Part shown: in pieces, positions 25,246-37,539 of the stretch
How positions within the stretch are numbered: position 1 is the first letter of the stretch
Layout of the letters: the number at the start of each line of letters is the position of its first letter
NCBI GenBank assembly: GCA_037176705.1
Contig: CM073887.1
Coordinates: 23,315,501 to 23,379,500, forward strand
Source of the DNA: Molossus alvarezi
Lineage: Eukaryota; Chordata; Mammalia; Chiroptera; Molossidae
Length of the DNA: 64,000 nt
Direction: 5' to 3'
The notes under the pieces: generated by a model
What the model was told of the DNA's origin: nothing
Databases searched by the model: none
What the model saw: only the letters and a program-made list of their open reading frames with translations
Program-made: the position numbers and the translations under genes

Positions 25246-25479
25246 TGCCTCTGTCTTATATTCCCGAGAGCAAACATAAGGTTTCTGGATCAGAGGCAGA
25301 ATTACGATAACTGCATGGGTTGCTCACATCCCACCCTGCCCTTTCAGGATGATGCTCTGAAAGCCAACTGTCACACTGTGTGCGCAAAAGGGTTTTTGCA
25401 TTATAGCCAGAGAACTCCAAAATTATGAAACTGAAACCAGTCACAAAAATTTTCTCATGTGTCTTCCTCTGGACATTTA

Positions 25480-26355
25480 GATTTTGCATTTAGGTTTATG
25501 ATACACTCTGAGTTATTTCTTTTTTATATGGCACAAGGTATGGATCAAAGTTATTTTTTTAAGTGGATATTCAGTTGTTCCAGCACCATTGACAGGAAAG
25601 ACTGTCGTTTCTCTGCTGCGTTGCCATTGTGAAAACAATCAGTTGTTCATGCATGTGTGGATCTATTTCTGGACTCTCTATTTTGTTCTGTTGATTTCTG
25701 TCTGTCTTTACTCCAGTACAACACCGTGTTGATTATTATAGCTTTATAATAAACCTTGAAATGAGTTAGTGTTAGTTGTCCAACTTTGTTCTTCCTTTTC
25801 AAGGTTATTCAGCTATTCTAGGTCCTATTCAATACCATATAAATTTTAGAATTAGTTTGTCAGTTTCTACAAAAATCATTGCTGGGATTTTTATTGAGAT
25901 TTTATTGAATTTATAGATTAATTTGGGGAAAGCTGATATCTTAACAATATTGAGTCTTATTTAGTTTATTTAGTTTTTAAATTTTTATCAGCAATGTTAG
26001 TTTTTAGTGTATCTGTCTGGCATAATTTTTCAGATTTATGCCTAAGTATGTTAGACTCTTGATGCTATTGTAAATAGTATTGTTTTCAATTTTTAATTTC
26101 TGATTATCACTAGTGTAGAGAAAAACAGTGGAATTTTGCATATTATCATATATTCTACAATCTTACTAAAATCATTTATTAGCTTTTTTTGTACATTTCA
26201 TCAGATACTCTACATCAACAATTGTGTTGTATGCAAATAAAATCAGTTTTACTGTTTTCTTTTAAATCCAGGTGCATTTTTTTCTTGTATTATTTACCAA
26301 CTAGGACGTTTGGGACAACTTTGTGTAGAAATCATGAGAATGCACATTCTTGCTT
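25480..26355 (-). repeat. Ancient L1 ORF2-region fragment, minus strand
   Basis: Reverse of L1 ORF2: 'ttccagcaccattgacagga', 'ttgattattatagctttata', 'gttattcagctattctaggt', 'gattttattgaatttataga'. Many stops, so a decayed old element. It continues beyond the nested VES. Confidence 0.8.
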
Positions 26356-26368
26356 TGTTCTTAATCTT

Positions 26369-26590
26369 TTTCAAAAACATGTTTTTATTGATTTGAGAGA
26401 AAGAGAGAGGAAGGGAGAGGGAGAGAGAGAAACATAGATGTGAGAGAGAAACATGGATCAGTTGCATCCTGCATTCACCCCTACCAAGAACCAAACCTGC
26501 AACCTGGGCATGTGCCCTGACTGGGAATCGAACCAGTGTCCTTTTATGCACAGCACTACACTCAACCAACTGAGCTACACTGGCCAGGGC
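26369..26590 (-). mobile_element. VES SINE nested in LINE (AATAAA-tail class)
   Basis: Minus-strand head GCCCTGGCCAGTGTAGCTCA, box B GGTTCGATTCC, CT-rich stretch, then CAATAAAAAC and a mixed A-rich tail; no hairpin. Perfect 13-bp duplication TGTTCTTAATCTT at 26356-26368 and 26591-26603. Confidence 0.94.
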
Positions 26591-26603
26591 TGTTCTTAAT
26601 CTT

Positions 26604-27410
26604 AAAGGGAAAGTGTTTTTTAATAAATTTATTCATTTAGTTACCAGTTCTAGTACTCCTTATTCCTTTGTGTAGATACATATTTCTGTCTGTTATCATT
26701 TTCCTTCATCCTGAAGGACTTCCTTTAACATTATTTATTGTCCAGGACTGCCTCTGATAAAGTATTACGGTATTTATATGGAAACAACATTTTTTTTTGG
26801 CTTTATTAATTACTTTTTTTTGAGTGTTGAATTCTAGGTTAACAGTTGGGTTCCCCCCTTTACTTTACAGATTGTGTTCCAGTATCTTCTCACTTCCATT
26901 GTTTCTGATAAGAAATCTGCTGTAATTCTCATTATTGTGTACCTAACATGCTTTTCTCCCCCCTCTGATTTTAATACTTCTCTTTATCACTTTTTATTTG
27001 ATGTGTCTTGTGTTTGAGTTTTGCTTAGCTTCTCACATAGTTGGACTTATATGTTTCACCACATATGGAGAGCTTTCAGCCATTGTTTTTAAAAATATAT
27101 TTTCTGTCCATTTTCTCCTTACCCCACCTTTCCAGGGATTCCAATTTCATTGCTACTTGGCTTCCTAAAGATATTCTACAACTTACTGAGGGTCTCTTCA
27201 CTTTTCAAATTTTCTTTTTCTCTGTGTATTTTTGTTTGGATAGTTTCTACTACTGTATTTTTAAATCACTAATCCTTTTTTCTGCAATCTCTTCTGCCAT
27301 GAGTTCCATCCAGTGTACTTTTCATCTCACACATGCCTTTAGCAATGAGGTCTGTGAAAAAACAGCATTATTTACCAAGTGGGCGTGCATGGCAATTCTT
27401 CTTTTCTGAC
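26604..27410 (-). repeat. Ancient L1M/HAL1-like LINE continuation, minus strand
   Basis: LINE landmarks resume after the SINE: 'gagtgttgaattctaggtta', 'gttccagtatcttctcactt', 'tgataagaaatctgctgtaa', 'gatttgatgtgtcttgtg'-like sequence, 'tttcagccattgtttttaaa', 'gggattccaatttcattgct'. Collinear with the copies near 7.0 and 28.8 kb. Confidence 0.65.
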
Positions 27411-28060
27411 CTTTTTTGTCAAATTTAATTTATATCCAAGTCACACATACATAGTTTAAAAAGCCATATAGATACTTAAGGTATATGTATTCATTAGAAT
27501 GACATTTTAGCTGCATTGAACAGAAACCCAAAATAACAGTATATTAAATAGGTTTGTTCTCTCATAGTAAAAACTGTTTAGTGCTACATAATCCGGGGTT
27601 TGTTTGGCAGTTTCTGAAGCTATTTGTCATATAGGCTTCTCCTAGCTGTCTACTTCTATGTCCTTAGTCACAGTAAGCTCCAGCCATCTACCTTGGCATT
27701 CCAGCCATTTACTTTGGTATTCCAGCACTAGAAAGAAAAAAAGGAAGGACAAAAGACATGTTATTCCCAACAACTTTTGCTTGCATCCCATTGTCCACAA
27801 TGAAGTGATGTTGCCACATCTGGCTGTGAGAGTGGCTGTGAAGCATGGCTTCCTGCTCTGGGCACATGCTCTCCTAAATTGGTATTCCATTACTGAGAAA
27901 AAAGGGGAAAATGGTAGGCAATACCATTTCTGTCATAGTTTCTAAGAAAAACTATATTCTCTGAATCATCTTCTTCCTCCCCCTGATTTCTACTCCCTGG
28001 AGGCAACTATTTTCAACTCTTTTATCTGTTTCCTCTAGCATTTACCTTCATATTTATTAA
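27411..28060. other. Unclassified, probably old repeat
   Basis: Resembles a mammalian interspersed repeat ('ttccattactgagaaaaaag', 'ggcacatgctctcctaaatt') that I cannot name with confidence. No gene seen. Confidence 0.3.
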
Positions 28061-29400
28061 AAAACAACATTGTACTGCTAATTATTTTCTTGTTATAAAT
28101 ATTATTTATTTATTTTACTGTACAATTGAGAAATTTACTTTATATTCACACCACTCATACTTCCCTTCACCCATCCTTCCAATGTAATTATGCCATAATT
28201 TTGTTCATGGGGCACTCAATGTTTATATTGTTATCACCATGTTAATATTATTCAAAGCAGCATCACGTAGTATGTTGTAGTTACATAGCATTACACATTT
28301 TTTAAATTTCCACTGAATTATTTTTTTCTTTGCTTAGTTTTGTGTGTCCCAAATTTATCCCTAAACTTTTAGTTTAAGTGTAAATTGCATCTCACTATAG
28401 TCAAACATGTGTGTGTCTGTCATTTTTATCTTTGTTTTGGAGACACGCTTCTGGAACCCTCTGTTTCCTTGTCCCAGTGTGGGTTAGCTGCTCCCTGGTC
28501 CCGATACACAACCGTCTTTCTGAACAATCCTGCCATCATCAGTGTGGGGATTCCCTTCGCTTTGTGAGCACGTTAGGTCTCCTATTCCCTTGTTCCCATC
28601 CTATGTCTTCTTTCTTGGTTATCCTCTTGTTTCAGTAAGACACATTCTCTAGTGGCTTCTTGAGAAAGGACACTTTGGCAGTAAATATTTTTAAGATGCA
28701 AATCTGACAGCACCTTTCTTCTAAACACATGCTTGATTGATAATTTGGATGGGCTTAAAATTCTAGATTGAAAAAAGTTTACTCCACAAAGTTTATTTTT
28801 CTTTTTCCCCTAAGTTTTTTAAAGGCATTGCTCCATTCTAGTTTTTCATGTTACTGTTGATCAATGTTATGCCATTCAGATTCTCAGTCCTTTTATGTCA
28901 CCCATTTTTTTCTTTGGATACTTTGTGGGTCTTTATTCCTAGTGTTTTGAAATCTCATAACAATGACTCTTCATTCAGGTATTTTTTTTTTATCTGTTGA
29001 GCTGCACATTTATTGACACTCTGAAATTTTATATCTTGCAGTTCTAGAGAAAACTTTTGATATTTTTTTTTTCTGTTTTTTTGGTAACCCCTGTGTTTGT
29101 TCTCTCTTCTCAGGGATTCTACTATTCACATGTTGGGCCTCCTAGATGGATCATCTCTTTCAGTATCTCTGTGCATTTTTTGTCATTTTAATATAATAAT
29201 TTTAAGAAAAAGTAATGGAAAATACTTGTGTCTAGCTTTCTGTATTTCACTGGAATCATCTGTTCTCTTTTTATATATTTTTATCTCAGGTAGGAAAACT
29301 GTTGTAGAAATCCATATGGTCTCTAAGATGAGAACCAGATTTCAATTTTTTGGTCTGATTCTTCTACCTCTCAAACTTTGCTTCAGGATGTTTACACAAA
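28061..29400 (-). repeat. Ancient LINE fragment(s), minus strand
   Basis: T-rich with the recurring LINE order 'gggcttaaaattctagattg', 'aaaggcattgctccattcta', 'gattctactattcacatgtt' and 'gggcctcctagatggatcat'. Subfamily uncertain. Confidence 0.45.
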
Positions 29401-29668
29401 GTAGAAAGAAAGGCAAGTAAATGAAAGCAGAGCAGGACCAGGTGCAAGCCCCTTGGGCATGTGATTTACTCTCTCTCATAAGGTTTATTTACTTCAGAAA
29501 TAAAGACAATAATACCATTTGTAGCTCATGGTTGTGTTGATCAAATGAGGGTACGTAAAGGAATGCTACTGGAAAGATATATAATAGTATGTGAATGTGA
29601 AAGACTGTAACTCTCAGAAAGGAACACAGAACCTGCTAACAAACACTCAATTAGAACTTGTTGCTATT

Positions 29669-29916
29669 TTTTTTTATCCTCACCCGAGGACATTTTTCCA
29701 TTTTTGTTCAGATAGAGTGGGAGGGAGAGAGAGGAAGAGAGAAGAGAGAGAGAAACATCGATGTGAAAGGGACACATCGAGTGGCTGCCACCCACACAAC
29801 CCCAACCAGGGCTGGGGACAAACTGCAACTGAGGTACGTGCCCTTAGCGGGAACTGAACCCAGGTCTCTCTGGACTGCAGGCTGACGCTCTAACTGCTGA
29901 GCCAAACCGGCCAGCT
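29669..29916 (-). mobile_element. VES SINE (hairpin-tail class)
   Basis: Close sister of the copy at 0.4-0.65 kb. On plus the tail reads TATCCTCACCCGAGGACA, i.e. the full hairpin, at 29677-29690. Perfect 14-bp duplication AACTTGTTGCTATT at 29655-29668 and 29917-29930. The head lacks the usual terminal GCCCT, so the 5' end is slightly truncated. Confidence 0.94.
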
Positions 29917-30039
29917 AACTTGTTGCTATTATTGACCAGGACAAATGAAATAAAGCAAGAATAGAAAAAGCAAGAATGAGGTAAGGTACTATTCAAGTTC
30001 AGTAGAAAGGAAGGTCTCAGAGAAAGCTCCAGACAGTGG

Positions 30040-30225
30040 ATGGAGCAGAGGTCTTTGAGACAGACAGGATTCACACCCTGATTTCAGAACTTATTGGGCC
30101 ACTCATAAGGCAAAATGAAGAAAATAATGCCTACCTTAACAGTGTTGCTGTGAGAAACAGACTTACAGAGCTAAAATTAAATGTAAAGCACCTGGAACAT
30201 AGCTGGCATTCAATAAGTGACAACA
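30040..30225 (+). repeat. MIR SINE
   Basis: MIR landmarks in order: 'cttaacagtgttgctgtgag', 'taaatgtaaagcacctggaa', 'catagctggcattcaataag'. Confidence 0.8.
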
Positions 30226-30254
30226 ATTATCAGCAGCTAGGGGCTTACTGCCTC

Positions 30255-30490
30255 TAGAGTTAGGCGGTCTGGGTTCTCTCACCCTACCAGTTATGAGTTG
30301 CATGATTTGGGGCGAATTACTCAACCTCTCTGGGCCTGTGTCATCATCTGTAATGGGATGGTAACAGTTGCTACTGTATAGGATGTTTATAAATAATAAA
30401 TAGGTTAGTCAATGGGAAATGTCTACAGTGAAGCCCTGGTCCATAATGACCACCCAATAAATATTAGCTATTATTGTTGTTATTAGCTAC
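30255..30490 (+). repeat. MIR SINE
   Basis: A second MIR in the same orientation: 'ggcggtctgggttctctcac', 'gaattactcaacctctctgg', 'tcatcatctgtaatgggatg', ending 'cacccaataaatattagcta'. Two MIRs in tandem within 450 bases. Confidence 0.85.
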
Positions 30491-30499
30491 TAAACAGCA

Positions 30500-31345
30500 A
30501 AGCAACTGTTTCAACCATGCATCAAGTCATCATTCAGAGTCCAAAGTCACAGATGTAATTTAATTTCTGTGCTAATAAATTTGCACATAATAAATAAATA
30601 GAGATGACTTGTCCTGGCACCGGGTGGCTCATTATCTAAAGGGCCTCCAATCCTGTGTCCCTGGTCCCATATATCCTTAAGCCAGGGGTGGGGGCAGTGA
30701 GAACATTTGAGGATATTCTCATATCAGGGCTCTGGTCTAAGCCCTGATTCTATCCTGCAAAGGAGAAGTCCTAAACTGTGAAACAACAAGGGGAAGAGGG
30801 ATGAATTATCTCTCACCTGATTCATGGACATCCCTGAAGAGCCTCAAACATCATAGCCTTTCCATTTAATGGAAAAACTTACTGAAGTTTAGTAAGACCT
30901 TACTGAAGTTTACCTTCCTGACTTCAAATATTCCAGTACTAGTTGCCTATCTGCACCACCTCCTAAGCTACCCACTAGCCCTGACTGCTCTGCCTTGCCT
31001 TTGACTCTAAACTGCCTCTGCCCTGGGACTGCCAGCTTCATGCTCTGGCATGGTCCACACAGAAGGATGGTATCATTGCCCAAATGCTCCGTGAATATTT
31101 GTTAAATGAATAACTAATGTGTGGGGGATAATGTAGCAAATATGTCTGTGTTTATTATCACATGTTTATGATACATGAAGATAGTGGTTTGTATTTTTAA
31201 TGGTAATATCTAGTGTTTGCTGCCCTCCCCTAGTTTAGGTCTTGCCCTGTAGTGGTTTAGTGTTTGCGTCTCCTCTAAGAGACTATGAACCTCTTAAAGG
31301 CAGCGGGCCTATTTTCCTCATCTGTAATATTTGAGGAATGGATGA
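30500..31345. other. Mostly unclassified
   Basis: Includes a 14-bp word CTTACTGAAGTTTA repeated 21 bp apart (30878-30891 and 30899-30912), and a short L2/MIR-like 3' end near 31080-31115 ('gtgaatatttgttaaatgaa'). Confidence 0.45.
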
Positions 31346-31349
31346 ATAA

Positions 31350-31500
31350 ATGGGTTATCCACTCAACAACTATTTGTTGAGCTCTGAGCAATGATCTGGA
31401 GATAGAGCAGATCTGTGATCTCTCATGGAGCTTACATTTTAGAGGAGGAGACAGCCCATAAATGAGAATGAACAAGGTAATTTCAGGTAGTGAATACAAC
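31350..31500 (-). repeat. L2 LINE 3' region, minus strand
   Basis: Plus strand reads 'caacaactatttgttgagct', 'gatctctcatggagcttaca', 'ttttagaggaggagacagcc': the reversed L2 3' end. Confidence 0.75.
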
Positions 31501-31524
31501 CCCTCTTAAATTCCATCAATTCAG

Positions 31525-31544
31525 TTTTTTTTGGGGGGGGGGGG
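31525..31544. repeat. T8G12 homopolymer pair
   Basis: Eight T then twelve G followed by CGC. Compare the A10G12CGC tract at 14419-14443. Confidence 0.95.
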
Positions 31545-31559
31545 CGCATTTTCTCACAG

Positions 31560-31885
31560 GGAAAATGTAGTGTGCAATTTGGCTCTGAGTGCCTTCTCCG
31601 TGCAACAGATTTCTGCAGAAAGAAGACCGAAAAGATTTATCTAAATTACTAAACTCTAATGATCTAGTCCTCCAAAGTGAGATAGGCAGCAGCATTGCTC
31701 AAGTGTTTTAGCTTGGCCTGCAATTTGCTAATCAGAGGCTGGAGGTGACATGCCATGAAACTACACAGGCTTTTGACTGATAGGCTTACCGAAGGTTCAG
31801 CAGCAAATCTGGGCTCTGTAATTGGAAGTTTAAAGGCACAAATCTCAGGTCACTTAAATCAAGCCTAATATTCCTTCTACCTTCT
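31560..31885. promoter_or_regulatory. Candidate conserved non-coding block
   Basis: Non-repetitive, mixed composition, with homeodomain-type cores (GCTAATCAG, GTAATTGG) in 'gcaatttgctaatcagaggc' and 'gggctctgtaattggaag'. No open frame of note. Regulatory role inferred only. Confidence 0.3.
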
Positions 31886-31889
31886 CCCT

Positions 31890-34800
31890 CTTCTAAAAAT
31901 TGAAGGAAAACACCTCTGTCAGAAATAATCTGATATTGGTCTATCACTCCCAGTGAAGCAGAAATTGACAGCTCTTCACAACTACGTCCCTACCCATAGC
32001 ACTTTTAACTCATAGGTATGTGTAGGAAAAATTCTCTCTTAAAAACATGAGAAGTGTATTTTGGAAATACTACTCTACATGTCCAAATTATAAAAAGAGA
32101 ACAAATTCAATTAGCCTAGACCAAACCTCACCCTTTGATACACACAGATAATTCCTGCTGAGATAATTATATGAAAGCCAAGCCTGTATTTGGGTCTCAG
32201 AATAACATGTGTTTTTCTAAAGGCAGAAGTTAATCTTTAGGGTGTGTACATGCATTCCATATCCATGTGTAGTGTTTGTATATATGTGCAGAGTTTTAGT
32301 GTCTCTAGCCACTACCTGTGAAAAGAAAGGTTTTGAGAACTGAATGACTGGATAGAAATTAGGGCTAAGAGGATGAACATTCACCTTCCTTCTTGTTAAA
32401 TGATCTCTACTTGTCACTTTCAGAAAACCTTATGTTTTAGATTGTGTGTGTGTGTGTGTGTTTGCATGGAGATCCACTTCTGATTCTCTGTGATTTGTCC
32501 CTCGGCGGCCAAGAAATGGGATAAGTAGGCAATAGGGCCATGAAACAGAAATGCCAACAACCAGGGTACATTCCACCAGTGCCTCTCTTCCCAGCATTGC
32601 CTGATTTCCTTTCTGATTCTCGTTCTACAGATGACTGAGCCGAGGAGGGGCAGAAGGAAAATAAGAAGGACTGCTATTTTCCTTTCATGGCCACATCCCT
32701 CGTGGTTAAAATTAAGCTTCAGCATCTTCGAATGAAAAGCATTGACACTTGTGGGGACAGGTGTACCTTTAAGTTTATATTAAGTCAAATTCTATAATAT
32801 GATAAAAATAAATGACCTATTTCATTCTAGGCATCCATGAAAATAGTGAGAGTAAATTATTCCAAAGAGATTATACTGTAGAAGAGAGCTATTATCCAAT
32901 TTCTACTCTTGCCCTTAATGTTTCACTTAGATTTATATTCATAATGTTATCAGAGTACATTAAACCAAGCAAGATACCTACCAAGAATTACAGTTATTAT
33001 TTATTCTGTTTATATACTCACCTATGCATTTATGAAACCAAAGGAAGCACATGCATGCAAATAGACAGACAGACAGACACATGAACACATGATGCTTCAT
33101 CTCATACAGTGCAGTCGTTTTGGACAGGCTACTTTCTGGTAGGTGCCCAGTTCGCTGATTTCACGGCTTAGCTATTCACCGTCAGACAGAGTGTCTGTGT
33201 TTCCCTTGCACTTCCAGATTGCAGAATAGTGCCAGACTGGCATGATGTCTTGTGACGTGATAACAGATTCCACTAATAGCGCATCTAGTGGTACTGTAAC
33301 ATCAAATCCCCCTCAGCTGGGGGGCATCTCACAACTGGTGCCAGCCTGAAGAACTGCAAGAATTGTGGTGCACATGTGCCAGGTCATGCATAAAAGGGCA
33401 ACAGTGAATTCACACCCTCTCTATGCACAGGGAATTGCAAAAGGGGATATTTGAAGCTAAAAAGATGAGGAAAGCATAGTGCGTGAAGACTTTCCCGATG
33501 TCTGCCATCCTCACTTTGTGAAATCTGGGGTGAAACAAAAGCACCATTGTTCCACTAGGTTGGGTCCATCCCTAGCTCTGTGCTCCATTTATCCCTCAGC
33601 ACTTCTCAGTGATTATCATTATCATTATTAATGATGGTAATAATTGACAGCATGGTAAATAACTTGAAAAGAGCTGGTTTCCTGGAGAAGAAAAATAAGT
33701 CACTGTAATAATGGCTCTTTTACACAGTAATAAATAGCACATTTGTGTCGTGGTATTTTAAATTATGTCTTTGTTTGCTGAGGCTGGAGGGCATAGGACG
33801 CAGTTTTGAAATCCAATAAATGAACAAATGAATTAGCATTAGGAAAAGAGTACATGTTAATCAAAACCAGTTATTTGGACTTCAGGTCCTTAATTGCATG
33901 TAAATTTTCTGTTTTGCTTTTTTCTTTTTATATCACTTATTCCTGGATTTGCAGAGCTGGCCTTACCCTTAAGAGGAGGAGAATGTGGCTTACTGGGTGC
34001 AGAGATTTTACATTATGCCCCATACAATAGCACTTCCTGAAAGAAATACCCTTAAATAGAGGTAAAACTTAAAATGCAAATATACCAGAGGCAAGAACTG
34101 ACAAGGACCTGCGAAGCTCTCTACTCACCCAACTTCTCTCCCTGACTTTGATCAGCCAATAGCAGGAGAAAGAAGACAGACCTGGATAACCAGTCTCTGA
34201 AAAATAGAATGTTCATGTACTTTTTCTGCAAGACTTGCCAAAGATCTTGCTCAGTAGTCCGATTGAGAAAAATGTATGTTTCCTCCTACCTATATCTTAA
34301 AACATGTTCTTGCATTTACCTGCAAGGTGAATATATTTACCTTCGTAAATAATTTCAATTAAGCAGGAATTAGAACAAAATAACACTTCCTGCAGTATAA
34401 AACAATAGCTCAGGCTTTTTCACTTCTACTCTTTCTGCGAGTTACAATGACATCTCATATTGGAATACAAACTCAAATATGATCTATGGAGCTTAAAATG
34501 CATTTCTTTTAGAAATGGTTTGGCATGAATGTATTTGTGCAACCAAACTCATTTATTTTAAAAGATGACAGAGTAGATTTTACCTAGAAAGCCCCTTGGA
34601 ATTCCAAATACACATTCTCTGGGTATCCATATACTTTTGGAATCTGGTAGAAGAAGATAGGAATCCATTTCAACTAAGAAAGCCTTTCATGAAATATTGG
34701 CTGGGTAGATAAAGTGGTGGAAGTAATAACGTTGATGATATCTCATTGAGAAACAGATTGAGCAACATTTCATTCCCTTCTGTCCCACAGAGCATCACTG
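31890..34800. other. Unclassified intergenic sequence
   Basis: No gene or transposon end recognised. Contains a short (TG)n at about 32443-32461 and an (AGAC)n tract at 33063-33080. The part 33100-33450 is unusually CpG-containing for this region but has no coding frame. Confidence 0.45.
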
Positions 34801-35251
34801 GCCAGCAGTACTGCATCTACGGATTATGATTTTTCATTGCTCCCTGACGCCGAATTTCCTAGGGATCCTTTACTTAGGGTCTAAAGCAACTCAGACATAC
34901 TTGGTGAAAGATTGTTCTGTCTCCTGTCTCAAGCTTTGTCATGGATCCTTCATGTCCTTTATCTATATAACCGGAAAGCTTCTTGCCCAACACTTTAAGA
35001 TTGTGTCCCCTATTGGTCCACTGTCAGCTTGGTTTCCTCTTGCAGCCACTGCACAATTTCTGAGTATGAAGAAGGGTCTTTCTCGGTCTCCTACATCATT
35101 CAGGCTGAGCTAGCATCCTCCATGCACCTGCTACCTCCGACCACTTCTGTTTCACTCTGACAGGCACTTTCTGTGTGAGAGTCTTTGCTCCCTCTACTGT
35201 GCTTCCCAGTACCGTGCAGATGCCCTATTGGAGGACTCCTCACATGGTACT

Positions 35252-35410
35252 TATACTAGTTTCCTAGGGCAGCTATAAAAAACCACCACAAATGAGGTGA
35301 TTTAAAACAACAGAAATTTATTCTCACGCAGTTCTGGAGGCTGGAAGTCCCAAATCAAGGTATCAGTGGGGTTGGTTCCCATTGGAAGTCCTCTCTCTCT
35401 AAGAGGATCT
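35252..35410 (-). mobile_element. MLT1-type LTR fragment (ERVL-MaLR), minus strand
   Basis: Plus strand reads 'ctagtttcctagggcagcta', 'ggtgatttaaaacaacagaa', 'atttattctcacgcagttct', 'ggaggctggaagtcccaaat': the reversed 3' part of an MLT1 LTR. No internal retroviral sequence. Confidence 0.75.
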
Positions 35411-35441
35411 AACCCACATTACTAGCAACATGCCTGGGGAG

Positions 35442-35521
35442 GAAAGGTCAGGGGAGGGTCGAAACTGCTTGAGCAGTGATATGAAAGGTCAGGGGATCTA
35501 AACTGCAGGACCAGTGATATG
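35442..35521. repeat. Two-copy imperfect minisatellite (about 40 bp)
   Basis: GAAAGGTCAGGGGA starts each of two units (35442 and 35483), and both end in 'cagtgatatg'. A partial third unit follows. Confidence 0.75.
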
Positions 35522-35559
35522 CTAGGGGAGGAAAGGTTACCCTGGGGGTAAGGTCCTTG

Positions 35560-36890
35560 TTTTCCCAGCTCTGCCCATTGCTGGGCACCTGCCCATTGCT
35601 TTCTGCCCTGGTGACCTTCTGTACCTGGCCTCATTTCTGCTCATGTCTGTCTAACTGCCTGCCAAAATTCCAAAGGTATATTATCGTAGATGCAAAGGGA
35701 CAATAGACAGGCTTAGTGAAGGTCAAGATTGACCTTTGGCAAGGATACTGGCTTAGGGCATGACTACCTGCCATAACTCTCTTTTAGCTAAAAAGTTTTA
35801 ATTTCAGACCATCCTATGTGGTTACTTTCAGTCTGAGTTTGTAAGGTCACCATGCAGGCCTCCCCTGAGCTTGTCAGGTTTAGTATGTGGCCCTTTTTTC
35901 ATCCACTGCAGTGTTATAATCTTTATGTTGTCACCTTTGCCTAGTGCAATGTGACCTCCTTGAGGACAGTTCTGTCCATCACAGAGCTCAATAAATAATG
36001 ACTGAGTAATTAATAAAAAAAAACTTATGTGTATTTATAATTGCTGGGTTGGGAATTTGGGAAATGTTGCCACTTGATAGAAAAGGACCCTCAACTCCTG
36101 CTGGAGTGTCGGGAATTTATTATCCTTCAGAATATTGACTGGATTGGGTACAAACACCACAGTTTTACTTTGCAAAACTAGTTTCAATATTTCAATAAAC
36201 CCAACAGGAGCGGACACGCACCCACAGAAAGGCCGTGCAGGCTGTCAAAACGTTGTTTCTGAGCTCACGACTCAAAATTGTATCAAACAGGAGCTGAGAC
36301 TGGCCCAGGGAACTAGGGTTTAGAGCCCAGAGACATTTCAGGGCTAATTTTCAGGGCCTGGGTTCTAAGCTGGGTGATCCCTTCCAGAACCCTAACCGAA
36401 GGAGGGAGGAAGAGCCCACATTTGCCCTTGGTGTTACTCTTACTGTCTTCTTTTATCCACAGCAACTACCCTTCTCTGGTTCAAGGATGGTCTACCAACT
36501 CTCCCTCTTCTTTCTCGCCACTCCCCCAGTTCTGCCTGGCTTTTGTTTTTTGTATTTGTTGTTGTTCTTCTTCTTTTTTAAATCTATATTGTTGAAAGTT
36601 CTTTAACTTTTCCTGCATTACACCCCACTCCACTTGAGCAACAAGCCTCATCAGAGGACTTTGGCGAGTTCTCAGTACAAATGTCTGGCTAGTAAAACTA
36701 TTGTTTGGCTGCGTAATCCCATTTTGCATGTGAGGAGTGAATACCACCCTCATCCTTTTTTCTTTGTTACTTTTACAACCAATTCTAATCTCCCCCATGG
36801 CAGACAGTCACCTTGGGCCTGCTGGCACACAAGCAAACAGGAAAAGCTAATTAAATCATTTTCAAAAGATCACTTCTAATATACTAAGTA
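35560..36890. other. Mostly unclassified
   Basis: Includes a short L2-like 3' end at about 35940-36015 ('ctccttgaggacagttctgt...gctcaataaataatgactga'). No exon or gene seen in the remainder. Confidence 0.45.
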
Positions 36891-36894
36891 ATTA

Positions 36895-37530
36895 TAAGTT
36901 ACTTGGTGACAAGTGCCAAAGAGGAAATCAGCTGGGTGCCAAGATAGAGGAGCTTGGTGGGGAGTTCACCGAGGGCTTTCCAACTCCCCAAACAGCCTTG
37001 AAAGCGGTGTGAGTTCAGAGTACCCCACCCCAAAATATGCCACTCTGGCATAAAGATTATTTGGAGCTGAATGCAATTTAAAAAACAGGCACAAGAACAA
37101 CTCCCTGCCCTCCCCCTCCCTACCAGGAAGGCCAAAATGGTTGTTAAACACTGGAGACAACTCCAGACTCTTATCCATCCAAGATGACAGCACCAGAGGG
37201 ATCTACATTACACACACTGTCAGAATAACCCGTCTTCCATCAGTACCTCCCGCATGTCTACCCTCCCACAGGTTGCCACCCCGTAAGCCCCTTTCTTTTG
37301 TTACTTCTCTATAAAATGTATTGTTCTTTGTTGAGATGCTTATAAGCCCAAGTTCTAACCACCACTTTGAGTTACTGACTGTTGAGTAACTCGTGTGTGT
37401 ATCTGCAATACACGTGTTAATACACTTCTGTTTGGTTTTCTTTTGTTAATCTGGTTTTTGTCAGCCTGGTTTGCAGGACTCAACCAATGAACTTTAAAGG
37501 GGAAAAGTTTCTTCTTCCCCTATAGGGGAA
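36895..37530 (+). mobile_element. Probable solitary LTR of an old ERVL-type element
   Basis: LTR-like layout: TATA-type TATAAAA at 37310-37316, then 'gagatgcttataagcccaag', 'gtgtgtatctgcaatacacg' and 'cttttgttaatctggttttt', the usual 3' portion of several ERVL-class LTRs. The 5' boundary is a guess. No internal region or coding sequence is attached. Confidence 0.5.
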
Positions 37531-37539
37531 AAAAAACCT

